44,847 nucleotides of DNA, from assembly GCA_026985435.1 (NCBI GenBank), contig JALSQL010000049.1:1-44847 (forward strand), given 5' to 3'. This DNA is from Acidilobaceae archaeon (GTDB taxonomy: Archaea > Thermoproteota > Thermoprotei_A > Sulfolobales > Acidilobaceae). Below the pieces are notes generated by a model, which saw nothing but the letters and a program-made list of their open reading frames with translations, made no database searches and was not told where the DNA came from. The position numbers and the translations under genes are program-made. Shown here piece after piece: positions 1-9,470 of this stretch (its first letter is position 1; each line of letters begins with the position of its first letter).

Positions 1-615
1 GTTCCTCCTGGCGCCGGGGAAGAGGTCCCAGGGCGGCGACTCCACTATAAGGTATGGGATGCCGAGGCGGTCGAGGAAGCTCGAGTATATCCCTATGGCT
101 CCCTCGAATATCTCCCTGGCCTCGCCCTCGTCCCTGGCGAAGGCGTGCTCCTCGCTGAAGCCCGTCACCTCCCTGAGCCTGAAGAAGGGCGCGGTTGCCT
201 TAGTCTCGATCCTGTACACGGTGACGTTCTGGTAGACCTTGAGCGGCAGGTCCCTCCACGACTTTATGAGCTGGGAGAACACGTAGTATATCGGGACCTC
301 GCTAGTAGGCCTCAGCACGAGGGGCTCGTCGAGCATGCGGCCGCTCAGGGTCTTCTCGGCCAGCAGGGCCTCGGGGGAGAAGCCCTCGAAGAAGTCCACC
401 TCCCTCCTGAAGAGCGTGAGGGGTATGAGGCTGGGGAATAGTATGGGCTCGTGCCCGGTCCCCTCTAACAGCTCCTCGAGCAGCCTCTGCAGCCTCCGGA
501 ACATGCGGGCCCCGCTGGGGAGGTAGGGGTAGACACCACCCACGGGGTACCCCACGAAGATGATCCCAGCCTCCTCGGCCAGCTTGTTGAACTCGGCCCT
601 ATCCGAGTACACCAC
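1..615 (-). CDS. proS: Prolyl-tRNA synthetase, 5' part (runs off left edge)
   Basis: Charges tRNA-Pro with proline in the cytosol. Only the first 205 codons are in the window; the gene continues beyond base 1. Class II motifs visible: GHEPILFPSLIP (motif 1 region), the prolyl-specific LRPTSE signature, KSWRDLPLKVYQ, and motif 2 in the form RLREVTGFSEEHAF. RPTSE separates it from threonyl (KPMNCP) and seryl enzymes. The start is a GTG GTG pair at 610-615, preceded by GGGGGTG; no other start codon lies in frame further upstream to the promoter. The N-terminal segment before the YPVGGVYPYLP block is short and the protein is fairly divergent from the usual archaeal form, so a paralogue is possible. 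Confidence 0.8.
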   Translation of the reverse strand, partial: MVYSDRAEFNKLAEEAGIIFVGYPVGGVYPYLPSGARMFRRLQRLLEELLEGTGHEPILFPSLIPLTLFRREVDFFEGFSPEALLAEKTLSGRMLDEPLVLRPTSEVPIYYVFSQLIKSWRDLPLKVYQNVTVYRIETKATAPFFRLREVTGFSEEHAFARDEGEAREIFEGAIGIYSSFLDRLGIPYLIVESPPWDLFPGARRN

Positions 616-711
616 GCACCCCCACGCCGCACCCGAGGGGTGGGGGGTAAAGAGGATCCCAGCACCAGCAGTGCCGGGGGTCCGGGTGGCCCCGGGTATG
701 CTAAAACGGGC

Positions 712-721
712 GTTAAAATAA
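712..721 (-). promoter_or_regulatory. TATA box for prolyl-tRNA synthetase gene
   Basis: On the minus strand this reads TTATTTTAAC, the most AT-rich run between the nuoN end and the GTG start near 615. It would place transcription start near 690 and give a leader of about 75 bases. Inference from position and composition only. Confidence 0.5.
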
Positions 722-733
722 TGTGTGGGCTGG

Positions 734-2167
734 CTAGGGGTATAGGAGCGGGTACAGGCTGGGCGCCAGGAGCCCTATGGCGAGGGCTATGAGGGCCGCT
801 GAGACTATCGCCGCTGACGCGCTCCTGGCCAGCCTTGGAGCCTCGGGGGCGGGCGACGCCAGCTCCCTGACTGCTGCCACGTAGTAGACCGCGCTCACGC
901 CGCTGTTGAGTAGGGCTATCAGTGTTAGCGGTATCGAGTACTTCACGGCTGACATGAACATGTAGAGCTTGCCCCAGAAGCCGAGCAGGGGCGGCACCCC
1001 GAGGAGGCTGAAGAGTAGGACCGCTATGCCTATGGCGGAGGCCGGGTCCGAGCGTAGCAGCCCCCTCAGCCTCCTAGCCTCCCCGCCCCCCTCACCGCCT
1101 AGGGCGGCGAAGAGCGGGGCCTTGGAGAGGGCGTAGGCTAGGCCGTGTATAGCGACGGCGGCGAGAGCCGCTAGGCTGGCGGCGTCGCCGGCGACGCCTC
1201 GGAGATACGCGGCGGCCGCGAGGGCTGTTAGTATGTAGCCTATCTGGGCTATGCTGCTATACGCCAGTATGCCCTGGAGGTCCCTCGAGGTCAGGGCGGC
1301 CACGTTACCGTACGTCATGGTTACCACCGCTAGCCCGGCCAGGATGGCAGCCAGGCCGGCAGCGTTCTGGGGCGTCGCGGCCGAGTAGACGAGCCTGCCA
1401 GCCACGGCTACGAAGCCCAGCTTTGCGATCCCAGCCACCACGCTGACTGCCCGGCCGTCGGCGCGGGCGTACACGTTTGGCAGCCACCAGTGGAAGGGCA
1501 CCACTCCCAGCTTGAAGCCCACGGCGGCGAGGAAGAGCGTCAGCGCGACGGCGGTGAGGCCCCCGCTGGGGTAGCCGGAGAAGTCGAACGGGTCCGCCAG
1601 CCCTAGCGAGCGGGGGGTGGAGCCTACTGCTATGGCGTGAACCGCCACCCAGAAGGCTAGGAACAGCGTTGCAACAGCGCCTGTCAGTATGTACCTCACG
1701 GCCGCCCCGCGGCTCGCGGCATCGCCCGGCAGCGCTATGACGACATAGCTGGCCACCGAGACGAGCAGCCACACGGCTAGCACCATGACGGCGTTGTACG
1801 CGCCCGCCATGAGGTAGGTTCCGAAGAGGATTATCGGGAGGAGGCTGTAGAGCGCCGGGTGGCTGGGCCACTCGGCGGCGCTAGTGCCTATCGAGAGCAG
1901 GGCTATCACCGCGGCCAGGCCCGCGGAGGCCGCCAGGAATGAGGTGAACGGGTCGTGCACGACTAGGCCGGAGTAGATGGTGAGGGGGCCCTTGGTGACT
2001 GCCTCCGCCAGCGTGGCCCAGGCGGCGGCGTTGTAGAGTAGCACCCCCAGCCACGCTAGCGCGGCGGCTGGCTCGGCCTTCCTACCAGAGACTACTGGCA
2101 CCAGGATGCCCGAGGCTAGGGTCCCGTAGAGGAGCCCCAGCACCGCTCCCACGACATTCAGGGCCAT
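734..2167 (-). CDS. nuoN: Complex I-type subunit N (proton-pumping membrane subunit)
   Basis: 477-residue, almost wholly hydrophobic protein with about 13-14 membrane segments, of the antiporter-like family (Proton_antipo_M domain in the middle). Seen: the HWWLPNVYARADG stretch (residues about 225-240) corresponding to the family's HxWxPD(V/A)YxGAP region, and a lysine/glycine rich half-channel segment. It is the last gene of the leftward nuo operon, 6 bases after nuoL; a strong GGAGGTGAT site overlaps the nuoL end just before the ATG. Assigned N rather than L or M because L and M are identified separately. Expected role: one of three proton channels in the membrane arm. Confidence 0.88.
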   Translation of the reverse strand: MALNVVGAVLGLLYGTLASGILVPVVSGRKAEPAAALAWLGVLLYNAAAWATLAEAVTKGPLTIYSGLVVHDPFTSFLAASAGLAAVIALLSIGTSAAEWPSHPALYSLLPIILFGTYLMAGAYNAVMVLAVWLLVSVASYVVIALPGDAASRGAAVRYILTGAVATLFLAFWVAVHAIAVGSTPRSLGLADPFDFSGYPSGGLTAVALTLFLAAVGFKLGVVPFHWWLPNVYARADGRAVSVVAGIAKLGFVAVAGRLVYSAATPQNAAGLAAILAGLAVVTMTYGNVAALTSRDLQGILAYSSIAQIGYILTALAAAAYLRGVAGDAASLAALAAVAIHGLAYALSKAPLFAALGGEGGGEARRLRGLLRSDPASAIGIAVLLFSLLGVPPLLGFWGKLYMFMSAVKYSIPLTLIALLNSGVSAVYYVAAVRELASPAPEAPRLARSASAAIVSAALIALAIGLLAPSLYPLLYP

Positions 2168-2173
2168 GCTACA

Positions 2174-4234
2174 TCACCTCCAGAGCAGGTATGCGAGTAG
2201 CATAGCGAGTCCCGCTAGGTAGAGGTAGAGGCTGACGATGTACTCCGGCCTGCCCCTGTGGAGGGCCCTCGTAGCGTAGCTGAAGGCGCCAAACACCGCT
2301 ATTAGCGCGGTGTGGTAGAACCAGTCTATCCCGAAGTCGACCCCTGCTAGGAACATCGCTATGCCGGCGAACCCGTACACTATGACTATGTAGATTATAG
2401 CGTTTATGTACCACCTGTCGAAGAGGAAGTCGTGGAGCGCCTTCAGGGAGGCGTGCTGGGCGAGCAGCGCCCTGAAGTTCACGTTAATCCACTTGTAGAG
2501 CAGCCACACGAGCGCTATCATAGCGATAGCGCCCACCAGTATAGCTGCTACCGTGCCGGTTAGGTGCACCTCCAGCTCTGCCGGCTCCACCCTGAGCGTC
2601 AGGCTGCCGGCGGCGGTTAGCTCGCCCGCCTTGGCTAGGAAGCTGGCGACGCCGGGCCAGTAGAGGCCCAGGGCTAGGGCCGTGAGGGCCATTATGGTGT
2701 ATGGGACGAGCATTATCGGCGGGGCCTCGTGCGGCTCGTGGTGGGGCTTCTCGTACGGCGGCATGTGGAAGACCCTGACTATAAGCCTCGACGTGTACAG
2801 GGCTGTGAGCAGCGCGGTAACCGCCCCGAGGAGGAAGCCCCACTCTAGGTGGGCCTCCTCCGCGGCCTTCAGCGTTAGCTCCTTGCTGAAGAACCCGCTC
2901 AGGGGCGGTATGCCCATGAGGCTCAGCCCGGCCAGCCACATAGCTATGGCTGTCACCTTCATGTACTTGGCGAAGTCCCCCATCTTGTCTATGAACCTAC
3001 TGTGCACCACGTGTATGGCCCAGCCGGAGATCAGGAATAGGGCCGCCTTGAAGACCGCGTGGCTCATTAGGTGCGAGAGGCCCGAGAGGACCCCCGCCGA
3101 GAACGCGAGCGTGTTAGCCTCCTCCACCAGCATACCCGCGGCGCCTGCTGCCAGGAACATGTAGCCTATCTGGCTGGCAGTTGAGAATGCGAGTATCAGC
3201 TTGAACTCGTTGGACACTATCGCCATCGTGGCCATCATGAATGCTGTTATCGCACCCAAGCCCGCCACTATTGTGAAGTACTGGTACGTGTCGTGCACTA
3301 CTATATCATGTAGGGGCCCGGGGGCGTTGATGGCGCCATAGTAGAATATCGGGGCGAACCTCAGCACTAGGTAGATGCCAGCCTTAACCATAGTGGCAGC
3401 GTGTATCAGGGCCGACACCGGCGTGGGGCCGGTCATAGCTGTTACCAGCCACTCGTGGAAGGGGAACTGCGCGCTCTTCGCGAGCGCGCCCATCGTGAAG
3501 AGCAGGAGCACCAGCTGCAGCAGGTGGTACTTCGCCAGCGTGGCCATCCACACCGGGGCCTCCGCCGCTATCTGGTGGATCGAGAGGCTGCCGGTGAGGA
3601 GGTACATTGCGGCCATGCCTATTAGCATGCCTATGTCGCCTACCCTGGTGAAGAGTATTGCCCTCAGGCCGCTGTGGCTCGGCTCGAAGTACATGGGGAC
3701 ACCGAGGGCCTTACGGCCCGGGACCCCGACCCAGTACTCCTCCTCGTCGGTGTACCAGTGGCCTATTAGGGCGTAGCTCGCCAGCCCCGTGCCCTCCCAG
3801 CCTATGAATAGTAGTAGGAGGTTGTCGGCGCTAACCACCAGGAGCATGCTGCCCACGAAGAACGTGAAGAAGAAGAAGTACCTCGGAAGCCCCCAGTCCC
3901 CCTTCATGTAGCCTATGCTGTAGACCCCTATGAGGAAGCTGAGCCAGGAGACCAGCATTATCATTACCGCGGAGAGGCCGTCCACGTACGTTGAAACCTT
4001 CACTCCCAAGCCGTCTATCCACGTGAACTCGTGTAGCACGGGCCTGCCGCTGCTGAGGACGTCGTAGCCCACTATCGTAGCCAGCAGGGCCGCCAGCAGT
4101 AGCGAGGCCGCCGATGTTAGTGTGTACGCCGCCTCCCTCCTGACGCCCGCTAGGTAGAGTAGGGCCATCAGGCCGGCGCCCAGGTAGGGCACCGCCCAGA
4201 CCAGCGTCGCGTACACGGGCTCTACCATCACCAC
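2174..4234 (-). CDS. nuoL: Complex I-type subunit L (proton-pumping membrane subunit)
   Basis: 686 residues, about 16 membrane segments. The NuoL signature FIGWEGTGLASYALIGHWY (near residue 145) is clear, followed by the conserved block ending in THAATMVKAG-like HAATMVKAGIYLVLRF. The long C-terminal part with the final membrane helix (residues about 560-686) is the lateral helix region typical of L. It lies between M (1 base upstream) and N, so the membrane genes run K-M-L-N rather than K-L-M-N. Function in proton translocation follows from the family. Confidence 0.92.
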   Translation of the reverse strand: MVMVEPVYATLVWAVPYLGAGLMALLYLAGVRREAAYTLTSAASLLLAALLATIVGYDVLSSGRPVLHEFTWIDGLGVKVSTYVDGLSAVMIMLVSWLSFLIGVYSIGYMKGDWGLPRYFFFFTFFVGSMLLVVSADNLLLLFIGWEGTGLASYALIGHWYTDEEEYWVGVPGRKALGVPMYFEPSHSGLRAILFTRVGDIGMLIGMAAMYLLTGSLSIHQIAAEAPVWMATLAKYHLLQLVLLLFTMGALAKSAQFPFHEWLVTAMTGPTPVSALIHAATMVKAGIYLVLRFAPIFYYGAINAPGPLHDIVVHDTYQYFTIVAGLGAITAFMMATMAIVSNEFKLILAFSTASQIGYMFLAAGAAGMLVEEANTLAFSAGVLSGLSHLMSHAVFKAALFLISGWAIHVVHSRFIDKMGDFAKYMKVTAIAMWLAGLSLMGIPPLSGFFSKELTLKAAEEAHLEWGFLLGAVTALLTALYTSRLIVRVFHMPPYEKPHHEPHEAPPIMLVPYTIMALTALALGLYWPGVASFLAKAGELTAAGSLTLRVEPAELEVHLTGTVAAILVGAIAMIALVWLLYKWINVNFRALLAQHASLKALHDFLFDRWYINAIIYIVIVYGFAGIAMFLAGVDFGIDWFYHTALIAVFGAFSYATRALHRGRPEYIVSLYLYLAGLAMLLAYLLWR

Positions 4235-4235
4235 G

Positions 4236-5789
4236 TCACCCCCACGGTACTACGGCCTGGGAGACGCGTAGCAGGCTGTTGATGAGCGGGGCCGAGGCCA
4301 GGAAGAGTACGAACCCGACCACGAGCAGGGCTAGGGTGCTCCAGACTAGCACGTCCCTATCCTCGCTGGCCTCCCTGGCTCTCTCACTCCTTGGCTGCCC
4401 GTAGAATATCCTCCTCATTGTTATGAAGGAGTAGGCCCCGGAGACTACCAGGGCTACTAGGAGCGCCGCGGCTAGCGCTGCTAGGCTCAGCTGGCTCGCG
4501 GAGTACACCTTGTACGCTCCAACTATTATCATCCACTCGCTCCACAGCCCCGTGGTTGGCGGCATTCCGACTAGGTGCATGAAGCCGTAGAGGGCGAGCG
4601 CCGCCGTTAGGGGGTACCTCCTCGCGAGGCCGCCCATGGACTGTATGTCGCGGAGGCCGTGGAGCTGCGTTATGAATATGCCAGCGGTCATGAAGAGGAT
4701 GGCCTTGCCTATGGCGTGTACTAGGTAGTGGAATATCGCCCCCGCGACACCTATGTAGGTCAGCGTGGCTAGGCCTAGTAGCATGTAGCCCATCTGGCTC
4801 ACGCTGGAGTACGCCAGGAACCTCTTGAAGTCCCTCTGCGTTAGGGCGACGAGTCCCCCGTATATTATCGTCGTGAGCCCCAGGGCTACGAGGTAGTTCC
4901 TCCAATCGCCCAGTATGCCGGGGAACGATGGTATGACGAACCTCGCGTACGCGTAGCCCGCCAGGCCTATGAGGTTGGGGCTCAGCAGGGCGCTTATCGG
5001 CGTGGGCGCCTCGGCGTGCGCGTAGGGTAGCCACATGTGCACGCCGAACACTGCCATCTTCACGAACAGGCCAGCTATCATGAGCAGCGCCACCGTCTTG
5101 GCTGCAGCCCCCAGGATGCTCTCCACCGAGCCGACGGGCTTGAGTGCTGGCACTGTTAGGTAGTCGAAGCTCCCCAGCCTTATGCCATAGTAGAGTATGC
5201 CGACGAGGAGGAGCGCTGCCCCTATGTGGGTCCACACGAAGTATAGGAGCGAGATCCTCTTCCTATCACCGTAGCCCCAGTAGGCTATTAGGAGGAATGA
5301 TGGTATTAGCGTCAGCTCCAGGAATATGTAGAACTCAACCAGGTTGGTCGCCATGGCCAGGCCTAGCATGGCCGCTGCGAACATGTTGTAGAGGAGGAAG
5401 TATGTACCCATTCCGGGCGCCTTCTCGCCCTCCTCCAACATCTCCTCTATCCTGACCGTCATGTACTTCACGCTATACAGCGCCACGGCCGCCGTTACTA
5501 TGGAGACCCCGAGGACCACCGGCCCGCTCAGGCCGTCTATAGCCAGGGCTATAGTCCCTAGCCCCCTGTAGCTAGCGTAGAGCGGGTCGAGGGTGCCCGA
5601 GGCTAGGAGGCCCCGAGCGTACAGAGCAGCCAGGAGCGCCGCGGGGTAGGCTAGCACCACACCCGAGAGCGCGGCGAAGCCGTCTACGGCTGAGCGCGTG
5701 GAGGGCTTGGATAGCCAGGCCGCTATACCCACGAGTATGGGGAGGAGAACGGCGGTCCAGAGGGCCGGAAACGGGAGAGTATACGCCAC
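4236..5789 (-). CDS. nuoM: Complex I-type subunit M (proton-pumping membrane subunit)
   Basis: 517 residues, about 14 membrane segments. The motif FLELTLIPSFLLIAYWG (near residue 155) is the NuoM hallmark with its conserved glutamate, and HMWLPYAHAEAPTPISALLSPN is the conserved discontinuous-helix region. Separated by 2 bases from nuoK and 1 base from nuoL, so translated as part of one tight operon. Proton channel of the membrane arm by family. Confidence 0.92.
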   Translation of the reverse strand: MAYTLPFPALWTAVLLPILVGIAAWLSKPSTRSAVDGFAALSGVVLAYPAALLAALYARGLLASGTLDPLYASYRGLGTIALAIDGLSGPVVLGVSIVTAAVALYSVKYMTVRIEEMLEEGEKAPGMGTYFLLYNMFAAAMLGLAMATNLVEFYIFLELTLIPSFLLIAYWGYGDRKRISLLYFVWTHIGAALLLVGILYYGIRLGSFDYLTVPALKPVGSVESILGAAAKTVALLMIAGLFVKMAVFGVHMWLPYAHAEAPTPISALLSPNLIGLAGYAYARFVIPSFPGILGDWRNYLVALGLTTIIYGGLVALTQRDFKRFLAYSSVSQMGYMLLGLATLTYIGVAGAIFHYLVHAIGKAILFMTAGIFITQLHGLRDIQSMGGLARRYPLTAALALYGFMHLVGMPPTTGLWSEWMIIVGAYKVYSASQLSLAALAAALLVALVVSGAYSFITMRRIFYGQPRSERAREASEDRDVLVWSTLALLVVGFVLFLASAPLINSLLRVSQAVVPWG

Positions 5790-5791
5790 CC

Positions 5792-6100
5792 TTAGACACC
5801 CCCCTCTTCGAGGCTAGTGCTATCGAAGCTGCGGGCGACGCGATAGTAGGCCACGAGCACGGCTACCACAACTATGACCTCCGCCGAGACGACTGAGACC
5901 AGGAATATGGAGAAAGCCGCGGAGAGCGCGGGCAGGGCCGAGAGCGCGGCCACGAATAGGAGTAGCACCGAGTTGAATATCACCTCTATGGACAGGAGTA
6001 TCCGCAGGAGGTTGCGCGTCGAAGCCACACCATACGCGCCTATAGCCGCCAGCGTGAGCCCTATCACGAAGACCTCCGCCGACAACGCCTCCGCGTTCAT
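5792..6100 (-). CDS. nuoK: Complex I-type subunit K (small membrane subunit)
   Basis: 102 residues with three predicted membrane helices and glutamates inside helices 2 and 3 (LLSIEVIFNSVLLLF; SAEVIVVVAVLVAYY), the pair of buried glutamates characteristic of NuoK/MrpC-like proteins and needed for proton transfer in studied complexes. Sits between J (2 bases upstream) and M. Length matches the family (about 100 residues). Confidence 0.92.
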   Translation of the reverse strand: MNAEALSAEVFVIGLTLAAIGAYGVASTRNLLRILLSIEVIFNSVLLLFVAALSALPALSAAFSIFLVSVVSAEVIVVVAVLVAYYRVARSFDSTSLEEGGV

Positions 6101-6102
6101 CT

Positions 6103-6585
6103 CTACTCAGCCCTCCTAGCTATCGTTATTGCCTCGACCAGCGTTGCAGCCAACGCTATGAACACCACACCCAGGGCGGGGAGGTAGCGGCCAGCCAGTA
6201 CTTGAGATATCTGCGATATTGAGTATGTATTAGGCGGCTTGTATGCGAGGTATATCCCCGACAGGACTGCTACTGTGAACGCCGTCGAGGCCAGCGCCAG
6301 GGAGGTAAACATGCCCCTGAACTCCTCCCGTTTCTCCTGGCCTCCCCCGCCCAGCATGGATATTGTGATTATGATGAACATAACCGCGGCGCCCACATAC
6401 ACTATGACCACGAAGGCCGCTACAATCGGGTATCCTAGGAGCGCTATCAGCGCCGCGTTGAGCGAGCCGAGCAGCGCCAGCGCCACGCTCGCATACACTA
6501 GATCCCTGGCGGCTATCACGTAGTAGGCGGTGACGGCGAGTAGGCCGCCCATTATACCTATCTCGAGCCCGAGCTGCCCTGCCAT
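6103..6585 (-). CDS. nuoJ: Complex I-type subunit J (membrane subunit)
   Basis: 160 residues, about five membrane helices. The segment IVYVGAAVMFIIITISMLG (residues about 60-80) corresponds to the conserved pi-bulge helix of NuoJ with its YxGA motif. Only the expected core is present; no fused second domain. Placed between nuoI and nuoK with 2-base gaps. Part of the E-channel region linking quinone reduction to pumping, by family knowledge. Confidence 0.88.
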   Translation of the reverse strand: MAGQLGLEIGIMGGLLAVTAYYVIAARDLVYASVALALLGSLNAALIALLGYPIVAAFVVIVYVGAAVMFIIITISMLGGGGQEKREEFRGMFTSLALASTAFTVAVLSGIYLAYKPPNTYSISQISQVLAGRYLPALGVVFIALAATLVEAITIARRAE

Positions 6586-6587
6586 CC

Positions 6588-7145
6588 CTAGCCACCTCCC
6601 GCCTGGCCCTTCTCGGGCACCTTAACGAGGCCCCTCTCGGGGTCGAAGACGTAGCGTACCGGTATCCCGCCTTCAACCTCGGCCGGACTCTTCGGCTCGA
6701 CCTGGAACTGCTCCAGGTTGAGGTCCATCTCCTCGAGGTTATAGTAGACGACATCATGGGCCGGCACGTGGCGGAGGGCCTCGGTGGGGCACACGTCAAC
6801 GCAGTACCCACAGAATATGCAGCGCTGGTAGTTGATCACCGGGTACTTGTAGAGCTTCATCTTACCCGGCCTCCTGGGGTCGGGCGCCTGGAATCGAACC
6901 ATCTTCATGGCCGCGGCCGGGCATATCCTAGCGCATGACTCGCACATTATGCACTTAGCCTTGTTTAGCACTATGAACCCCCTATACCCGGGCTTCAGGC
7001 GTATGTACTCGCGCGGGTAGTGGAGGGTGAACCTGTTAGGGTCTAGGAAGTACTTCAACCCGACGGCTATAGCACCCAGGTTACCCTTAACCGCCGCGAG
7101 GAACCCGTAGGGGGGTACCCTCCTCCTAGAAGGCCTAGGCGGCAC
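6588..7145 (-). CDS. nuoI: Complex I-type subunit I, two [4Fe-4S] clusters
   Basis: 185 residues. Two complete ferredoxin motifs: C65-x2-C68-x2-C71-x3-C75-P and C109-x2-C112-x2-C115-x3-C119-P, which would bind clusters N6a and N6b. The N-terminal 60 residues carry a basic arm (PSRRR) and an amphipathic stretch expected to lie on the membrane. It passes electrons to NuoB. One base separates it from nuoH. In complexes without NuoEFG this subunit is the likely first visible electron entry point; the donor (ferredoxin or another partner) is not encoded nearby. Confidence 0.93.
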   Translation of the reverse strand: MPPRPSRRRVPPYGFLAAVKGNLGAIAVGLKYFLDPNRFTLHYPREYIRLKPGYRGFIVLNKAKCIMCESCARICPAAAMKMVRFQAPDPRRPGKMKLYKYPVINYQRCIFCGYCVDVCPTEALRHVPAHDVVYYNLEEMDLNLEQFQVEPKSPAEVEGGIPVRYVFDPERGLVKVPEKGQAGGG

Positions 7146-7146
7146 C

Positions 7147-8184
7147 CTAGATCACCCCCAGATACCCGTAGATGAGGCCGAGAGCGTAGCCCGCGAGGGC
7201 CATCGGTAGTATAACGCGCCAGGCCAGGTCTACCGCCTGGTCCAGCCTATACCTGCCGTAGACCGCCCTGAAGAAGCTCATGACGGCCATGACGATGGTC
7301 GCCTTTACGAGCACCACCACGAGCGGCGCTATGTAGCCCGCCAGCAGCCCAGCGCCCGGCTGGGGGTCTAGGGGCTTCCAGCCTCCCAGGAAGGCTATCG
7401 TCAGGAGCACGCTCATAACGTACCTCTTAATGTACGCTGCACCCATGTCTATGCCGTAGAGGAGGCCGGAGTACTCCGTGAAGGGCCCCGCCACGACCTC
7501 GTGCTCACTCTCGGGGATCTCGAAGGGGAACCCGCTGGTCGACATGAGTATCGCTATGAACGCCGCCAGGAACGCCAGCGGGTTCAGTATGGCGAACATC
7601 CTCCACCCAGCCTGGGCCTCCACTATCTCTACGAGGTTGTAGCTGTGCACGGGGGCCGCCACGGCGAGCAGCGATATTATGAACACCAGCTCGTACGCCG
7701 TCACCATGAACGCCTCACGCGTCGACCCTATCACGGAGAACTTGTTGTTCGAAGCCCACCCAGCCGCCACGAGGAACACTGGGGACAGGGTCGTGAGGGC
7801 CAGCGCAACCAGGAGGCTGTGCTCCATCGGTATAGGCCAGGTCCAGGGTAGGGGTGACACGGGTATCGCGGCGGTGGGCACGACTGAGATGACCAGCATG
7901 GCCAGCGGCGCTAGTATGAAGGCCGCCGTGTCAACGGTCTTCGGGATTATCGGCTCCTGGAAGGAGTAGCGTATCAGGTCCGCTATCAGCTGGAGGGCCC
8001 CTCCCAGCCTCGGGCTGACATTGTAGGGGCCAACCCTCATCTGCACCCTGGCGGCGGTCTTCCTCTCGAACCACAATATGAATATCACGATGGCCAGCGC
8101 CGCCACCAGGCCGGGGGCTATCACTAGCTGGAAGAGTGGGGGCCAGAAGATCCACGATATTATGGTGTCCACCACACCAGCCAT
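7147..8184 (-). CDS. nuoH: Complex I-type subunit H (quinone-chamber membrane subunit)
   Basis: About 345 residues, eight or nine membrane segments. Conserved loops are clear: MRVGPYNVSPRLGGALQLIAD after helix 1, ASNNKFSVIGSTREAFMV in the middle, and the acidic loop FEIPESEHEVVAGPFTEYSG that lines the quinone cavity. I chose the ATG at 8184 (preceded by GAGGGGGTGG) over the in-frame GTG at 8202, which would overlap the end of nuoD by 4 bases; either is possible. Anchors the connecting module B/C/D/I to the membrane. Confidence 0.9.
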   Translation of the reverse strand: MAGVVDTIISWIFWPPLFQLVIAPGLVAALAIVIFILWFERKTAARVQMRVGPYNVSPRLGGALQLIADLIRYSFQEPIIPKTVDTAAFILAPLAMLVISVVPTAAIPVSPLPWTWPIPMEHSLLVALALTTLSPVFLVAAGWASNNKFSVIGSTREAFMVTAYELVFIISLLAVAAPVHSYNLVEIVEAQAGWRMFAILNPLAFLAAFIAILMSTSGFPFEIPESEHEVVAGPFTEYSGLLYGIDMGAAYIKRYVMSVLLTIAFLGGWKPLDPQPGAGLLAGYIAPLVVVLVKATIVMAVMSFFRAVYGRYRLDQAVDLAWRVILPMALAGYALGLIYGYLGVI

Positions 8185-8198
8185 CAGGCGCCACCCCC

Positions 8199-9452
8199 TC
8201 ACCTGTCCGCCTCGGGCGGGAAGTAGTCTATGCTACCGTAGATTGCCGGGAGGTCCATGAGCCTATGGCCCGGCGCGATGTACTTGAACACTATGGCGTT
8301 CCTGAACGAGGGGGACACAACCCTCACCCTGTAGGGGGTGAACTTACCCTCACTCTCTACATAGTACACTATCTCGCCCCTACCAGCCTCGGCCCTGGCG
8401 AACGCCTTCCCGGCTGGCACCTTCAGGTTCGCGAAGAGCGGCATCAGCTTCACCCTGCCCTCCCTCGAGTAGACGTCCTTGTAGAGCTTCGGGGCCTTGG
8501 CCCAGAACTTGTCGTGCATGAAGCCCTCCCTCGGCATCTTGTCGAGCTTGTCTGCAACCTGCTCGAGTATACGGAGGCTCTGCTTGATCTCCTCCACCCT
8601 AACCCAAGCCCTGGCCAGAGCGTCGCCCTCCTCGAACACTGGCACCTCGAAGTCCAGCTCCCCATACGCCTCGTACGGCTCTACCATCCTGACGTCGTAC
8701 TCGACCCCGGAGGCCCTCAGGTTGGGTCCTACTATGCCTAGCTCTATCGCCAGGTTCCTCGGTATAACACCCACACCCTCCAGCCTCGCCCTTATGACTG
8801 GGTTGTCTAGGAAGATCTTCCTGTACTCCTCCAGCCTCTTCCTCATGTAGCGCACAGCCTTCCTCAGATCGTCGGTGAACCCCTCCGGCACGTCCCTCCT
8901 GACGCCCCCGGGCACCGGGTAGGAGTGGGTTAGCCTGGCCCCCGTGAGCCTCTCGGCCAGCTCCACGAAGACCTCCCTGTCACCGAAGGGCCACATGTAC
9001 ATTGTGGAGTGGCCGAGGAATACCCCGAAGATGCCCATACCGTAGAGGTGGCTCGCTATCCTGTTTATCTCGCATAGCAGGACCCGCAGGTACTTAGCCC
9101 TCTCGGGGGGCTCTATGTCCATAAGCTTCTCCACAGCCTCAACGTAGGGGAGCGTTATGTTGCAGGCGTCGAGTATAGCCATCCTCTCCACTAGGGGGAT
9201 CACCTTTATGAAGCTCCTGCCCTCGGCCAGCTTCTCCATAGTGCGGTGAACGTAGCCCAGGTCAGGGTCTACCTCAACCATGACGTCGCCGTCTAGCCTG
9301 ACTATTATCCTCATGTGGCCGCTGCCCGGGTGCTGGGGCCCGATGAAGATCTCGTAGAGGTCCTTCCCTATCTTCTTCACGTCCATACCGGGGAGCTTCC
9401 TAGTCTCTCCCACCTCCCATCCGGAGAGCTTCAACTCACCGGGGCTAGACAC
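8199..9452 (-). CDS. nuoD: Complex I-type subunit D (49-kDa-like, quinone site)
   Basis: 417 residues, normal length for separate NuoD (not fused to C). Family motifs: GPQHPGSGHMRIIVRLDGD near residue 38, GYVHRTMEKLAEGRS, RVLLCEINRIASHL, and the C-terminal MDLPAIYGSIDYFPPEADR in place of the hydrogenase C-terminal metal motif. No [NiFe] ligands (no CxxC pairs), so it is the respiratory form rather than a hydrogenase large subunit. Forms the quinone-reduction site with NuoB. The stop lies inside the ribosome-binding region of nuoH. Confidence 0.93.
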   Translation of the reverse strand: MSSPGELKLSGWEVGETRKLPGMDVKKIGKDLYEIFIGPQHPGSGHMRIIVRLDGDVMVEVDPDLGYVHRTMEKLAEGRSFIKVIPLVERMAILDACNITLPYVEAVEKLMDIEPPERAKYLRVLLCEINRIASHLYGMGIFGVFLGHSTMYMWPFGDREVFVELAERLTGARLTHSYPVPGGVRRDVPEGFTDDLRKAVRYMRKRLEEYRKIFLDNPVIRARLEGVGVIPRNLAIELGIVGPNLRASGVEYDVRMVEPYEAYGELDFEVPVFEEGDALARAWVRVEEIKQSLRILEQVADKLDKMPREGFMHDKFWAKAPKLYKDVYSREGRVKLMPLFANLKVPAGKAFARAEAGRGEIVYYVESEGKFTPYRVRVVSPSFRNAIVFKYIAPGHRLMDLPAIYGSIDYFPPEADR

Positions 9453-9470
9453 GGCTCACACCCCAGAGGG

